Source of the DNA: CAYNHQ01 sp964397255
GTDB taxonomy: Bacteria; Bdellovibrionota_G; JALEGL01; DATDPG01
NCBI GenBank assembly: GCA_964397255.1
Contig: CAYNHQ010000003.1
Span: 186,001-250,000 of the forward strand
DNA: 64,000 nt
Direction: 5' to 3'
The position numbers and the translations under genes are program-made. The notes below the pieces were generated by a model that saw only the letters and a list, made by a program, of their open reading frames with translations, had not been told where the DNA came from and did no database searches. Each line of letters begins with the position of its first letter. The first letter of the stretch is position 1. This document shows, one piece after another, positions 63,154 through 64,000 of the stretch.

Positions 63154-64000
63154 GGCGATTTTCCATTTGATTCTTACAAGTCTCGCCGCTGCTGGAACGG
63201 TCGGCTTCAATTATTCCAACATCGACTGGAAAACCGTCGAAACTCCACACTTTGTCATCCACTATTATGAAGATGTGAGTTGGACAGCGCGAAAAGTAGC
63301 GGCCATCGCGGAAGAAATTTATCCAAAAGTAACGGAGATTTACAAACACGAGCCCTCCCGCAAAACAAACATCGTGGTTCGTGATGATGAAGACACTTCT
63401 AACGGCTTTGCGGTTTACAGCCTCGGATACCTCACCATTTGGGCCTCGCCCTCTACCTTGTCGCTACGAGGTAGACATGACTGGGTCCGAGAAGTGTTAA
63501 CGCATGAGTTCTCCCATATTGTTTCGCTTCAAACTTCGAGCCCTGCGGGTTGGTTGGTGGAAGGAGTTCGTTTTGGAGGAGTTTGGAATGCCGACACCAA
63601 CGCCAATACCGACTTGGGTGTGACCCTGTTTATTCCGACGCATCCATACTCTCGATGGTGGGCGGAAGGAACCGCGCAATTCGATACCTACAATTTAGGC
63701 CACGATTTTTGGGACAGCAACCGAGATATGCTCCTCCGTTCGGCGACGCTCGAAAACAATCTCCTTACTTTCGATCAAATGCGAAACATTACGGTCCGCG
63801 AACATTTCGGTGGGGAAATGGTTTACAACCAAGGTTTCGCTTTTCTCCGGTGGTTGAAAGAAACCAAGGGAGATGACGCCAATTTTAAGATCGCCGAGGA
63901 GTCTGCGTCATTTTGGAATCTCGATTTTGACCGGAACATAGAAAAGGCTTTGGGAGTATCAGCGAGATTCCTCGATGCGCAGTGGAGAACTTATCTTCAG
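63143..64000 (+). CDS. HExxH metallopeptidase (peptidase MA-like), 3'-truncated by window edge
   Basis: From ATG 63143 the frame stays open to the window end (286 codons). A signal-like N-terminus (IFHLILTSLAAAGTVG) is followed by TPHFVIHYYED, which opens peptidase-MA-like domains. The zinc motif is THEFSHIVSLQ (H121, E122, H125), with WWAEGTAQF supplying the third ligand glutamate. Such proteins often have a C-terminal TolB-like propeller, which would lie outside this window. It probably acts in the periplasm. Confidence 0.8.
   Translation, partial: MRFKAIFHLILTSLAAAGTVGFNYSNIDWKTVETPHFVIHYYEDVSWTARKVAAIAEEIYPKVTEIYKHEPSRKTNIVVRDDEDTSNGFAVYSLGYLTIWASPSTLSLRGRHDWVREVLTHEFSHIVSLQTSSPAGWLVEGVRFGGVWNADTNANTDLGVTLFIPTHPYSRWWAEGTAQFDTYNLGHDFWDSNRDMLLRSATLENNLLTFDQMRNITVREHFGGEMVYNQGFAFLRWLKETKGDDANFKIAEESASFWNLDFDRNIEKALGVSARFLDAQWRTYLQ

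Overview
This window reads as a chromosomal segment of a Gram-negative bacterium. Supporting features are a PilMNOPQ type IV pilus operon with an outer-membrane secretin, an outer-membrane barrel protein, several lipoproteins and a Pst/Pho phosphate system. The gene order pilMNOPQ, TPR, roadblock protein, pepP, accB, accC, together with many TPR and GT-C membrane proteins, resembles deltaproteobacterial-grade lineages (Myxococcota, Bdellovibrionota and relatives). That placement is inference; no rRNA gene is present. Genes are densely packed, with many ATGA, GTGA, TTGA and TAATG stop/start overlaps.

Layout. 1-9.8 kb: glycosyltransferase C-like membrane proteins. Two are divergent GT39-like genes, the first running off the left edge. 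Three are consecutive TMTC-like TPR proteins fed by a GT2 polyprenyl-phosphate-sugar synthase. A tRNA-Gly(CCC) and an M23 peptidase lie in the same stretch. 9.9-15.9 kb: phoU, pstB, pstA, pstC, pstS, phoR, phoB (minus strand). 15.9-20.8 kb: a VKOR-DsbA fusion, a YyaL-type thioredoxin protein, an Lgt-like protein with an altered active site and an ExeA-type ATPase. 20.8-27.9 kb: a large TPR protein, accC, accB, pepP, a roadblock protein, a TPR protein and a lipoprotein. 27.9-33.9 kb: pilQ, pilP, pilO, pilN, pilM and a small XRE regulator. 34-37.3 kb: a HAMP protein, a secreted unknown and a membrane coiled-coil protein resembling a degenerate SMC/YhaN. 37.3-42.5 kb: the ffh, rpsP, khpA, rimM, trmD, rplS operon, preceded by a PIN-PhoH gene. 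42.6-43.6 kb: an HTH-MNT/HEPN toxin-antitoxin pair with a 21-nt palindrome in its promoter. 43.6-51.4 kb: more membrane glycosyltransferase-like proteins, a polysaccharide deacetylase, amgK/murU-like peptidoglycan-recycling genes, a monothiol glutaredoxin and an FG-GAP protein. 51.4-59.5 kb: nucleoside salvage (deoC, udp, punA, cdd; then upp, hpt, ridA), split by two uncharacterised paralogous secreted proteins. 59.6-64 kb: a PhaR-like regulator, two ArsA-like ATPases, an outer-membrane barrel and the start of an HExxH metallopeptidase.

Most unusual observations. (1) Two genes (YyaL-type at 16951-18993 and ArsA-like at 60169-61044) have no ATG, GTG or TTG at the place their families begin. 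Each has ACG exactly there. (2) Three TMTC-like proteins and a lipid-linked sugar synthase are arranged as one coupled unit, suggesting a protein O-glycosylation system. (3) A coding stop codon lies inside the D arm of tRNA-Gly. (4) A pair of uncharacterised paralogous secreted proteins shares a Cx7C tail domain. (5) A DeoC carries an encapsulation-peptide-like N-terminal extension with three cysteines.
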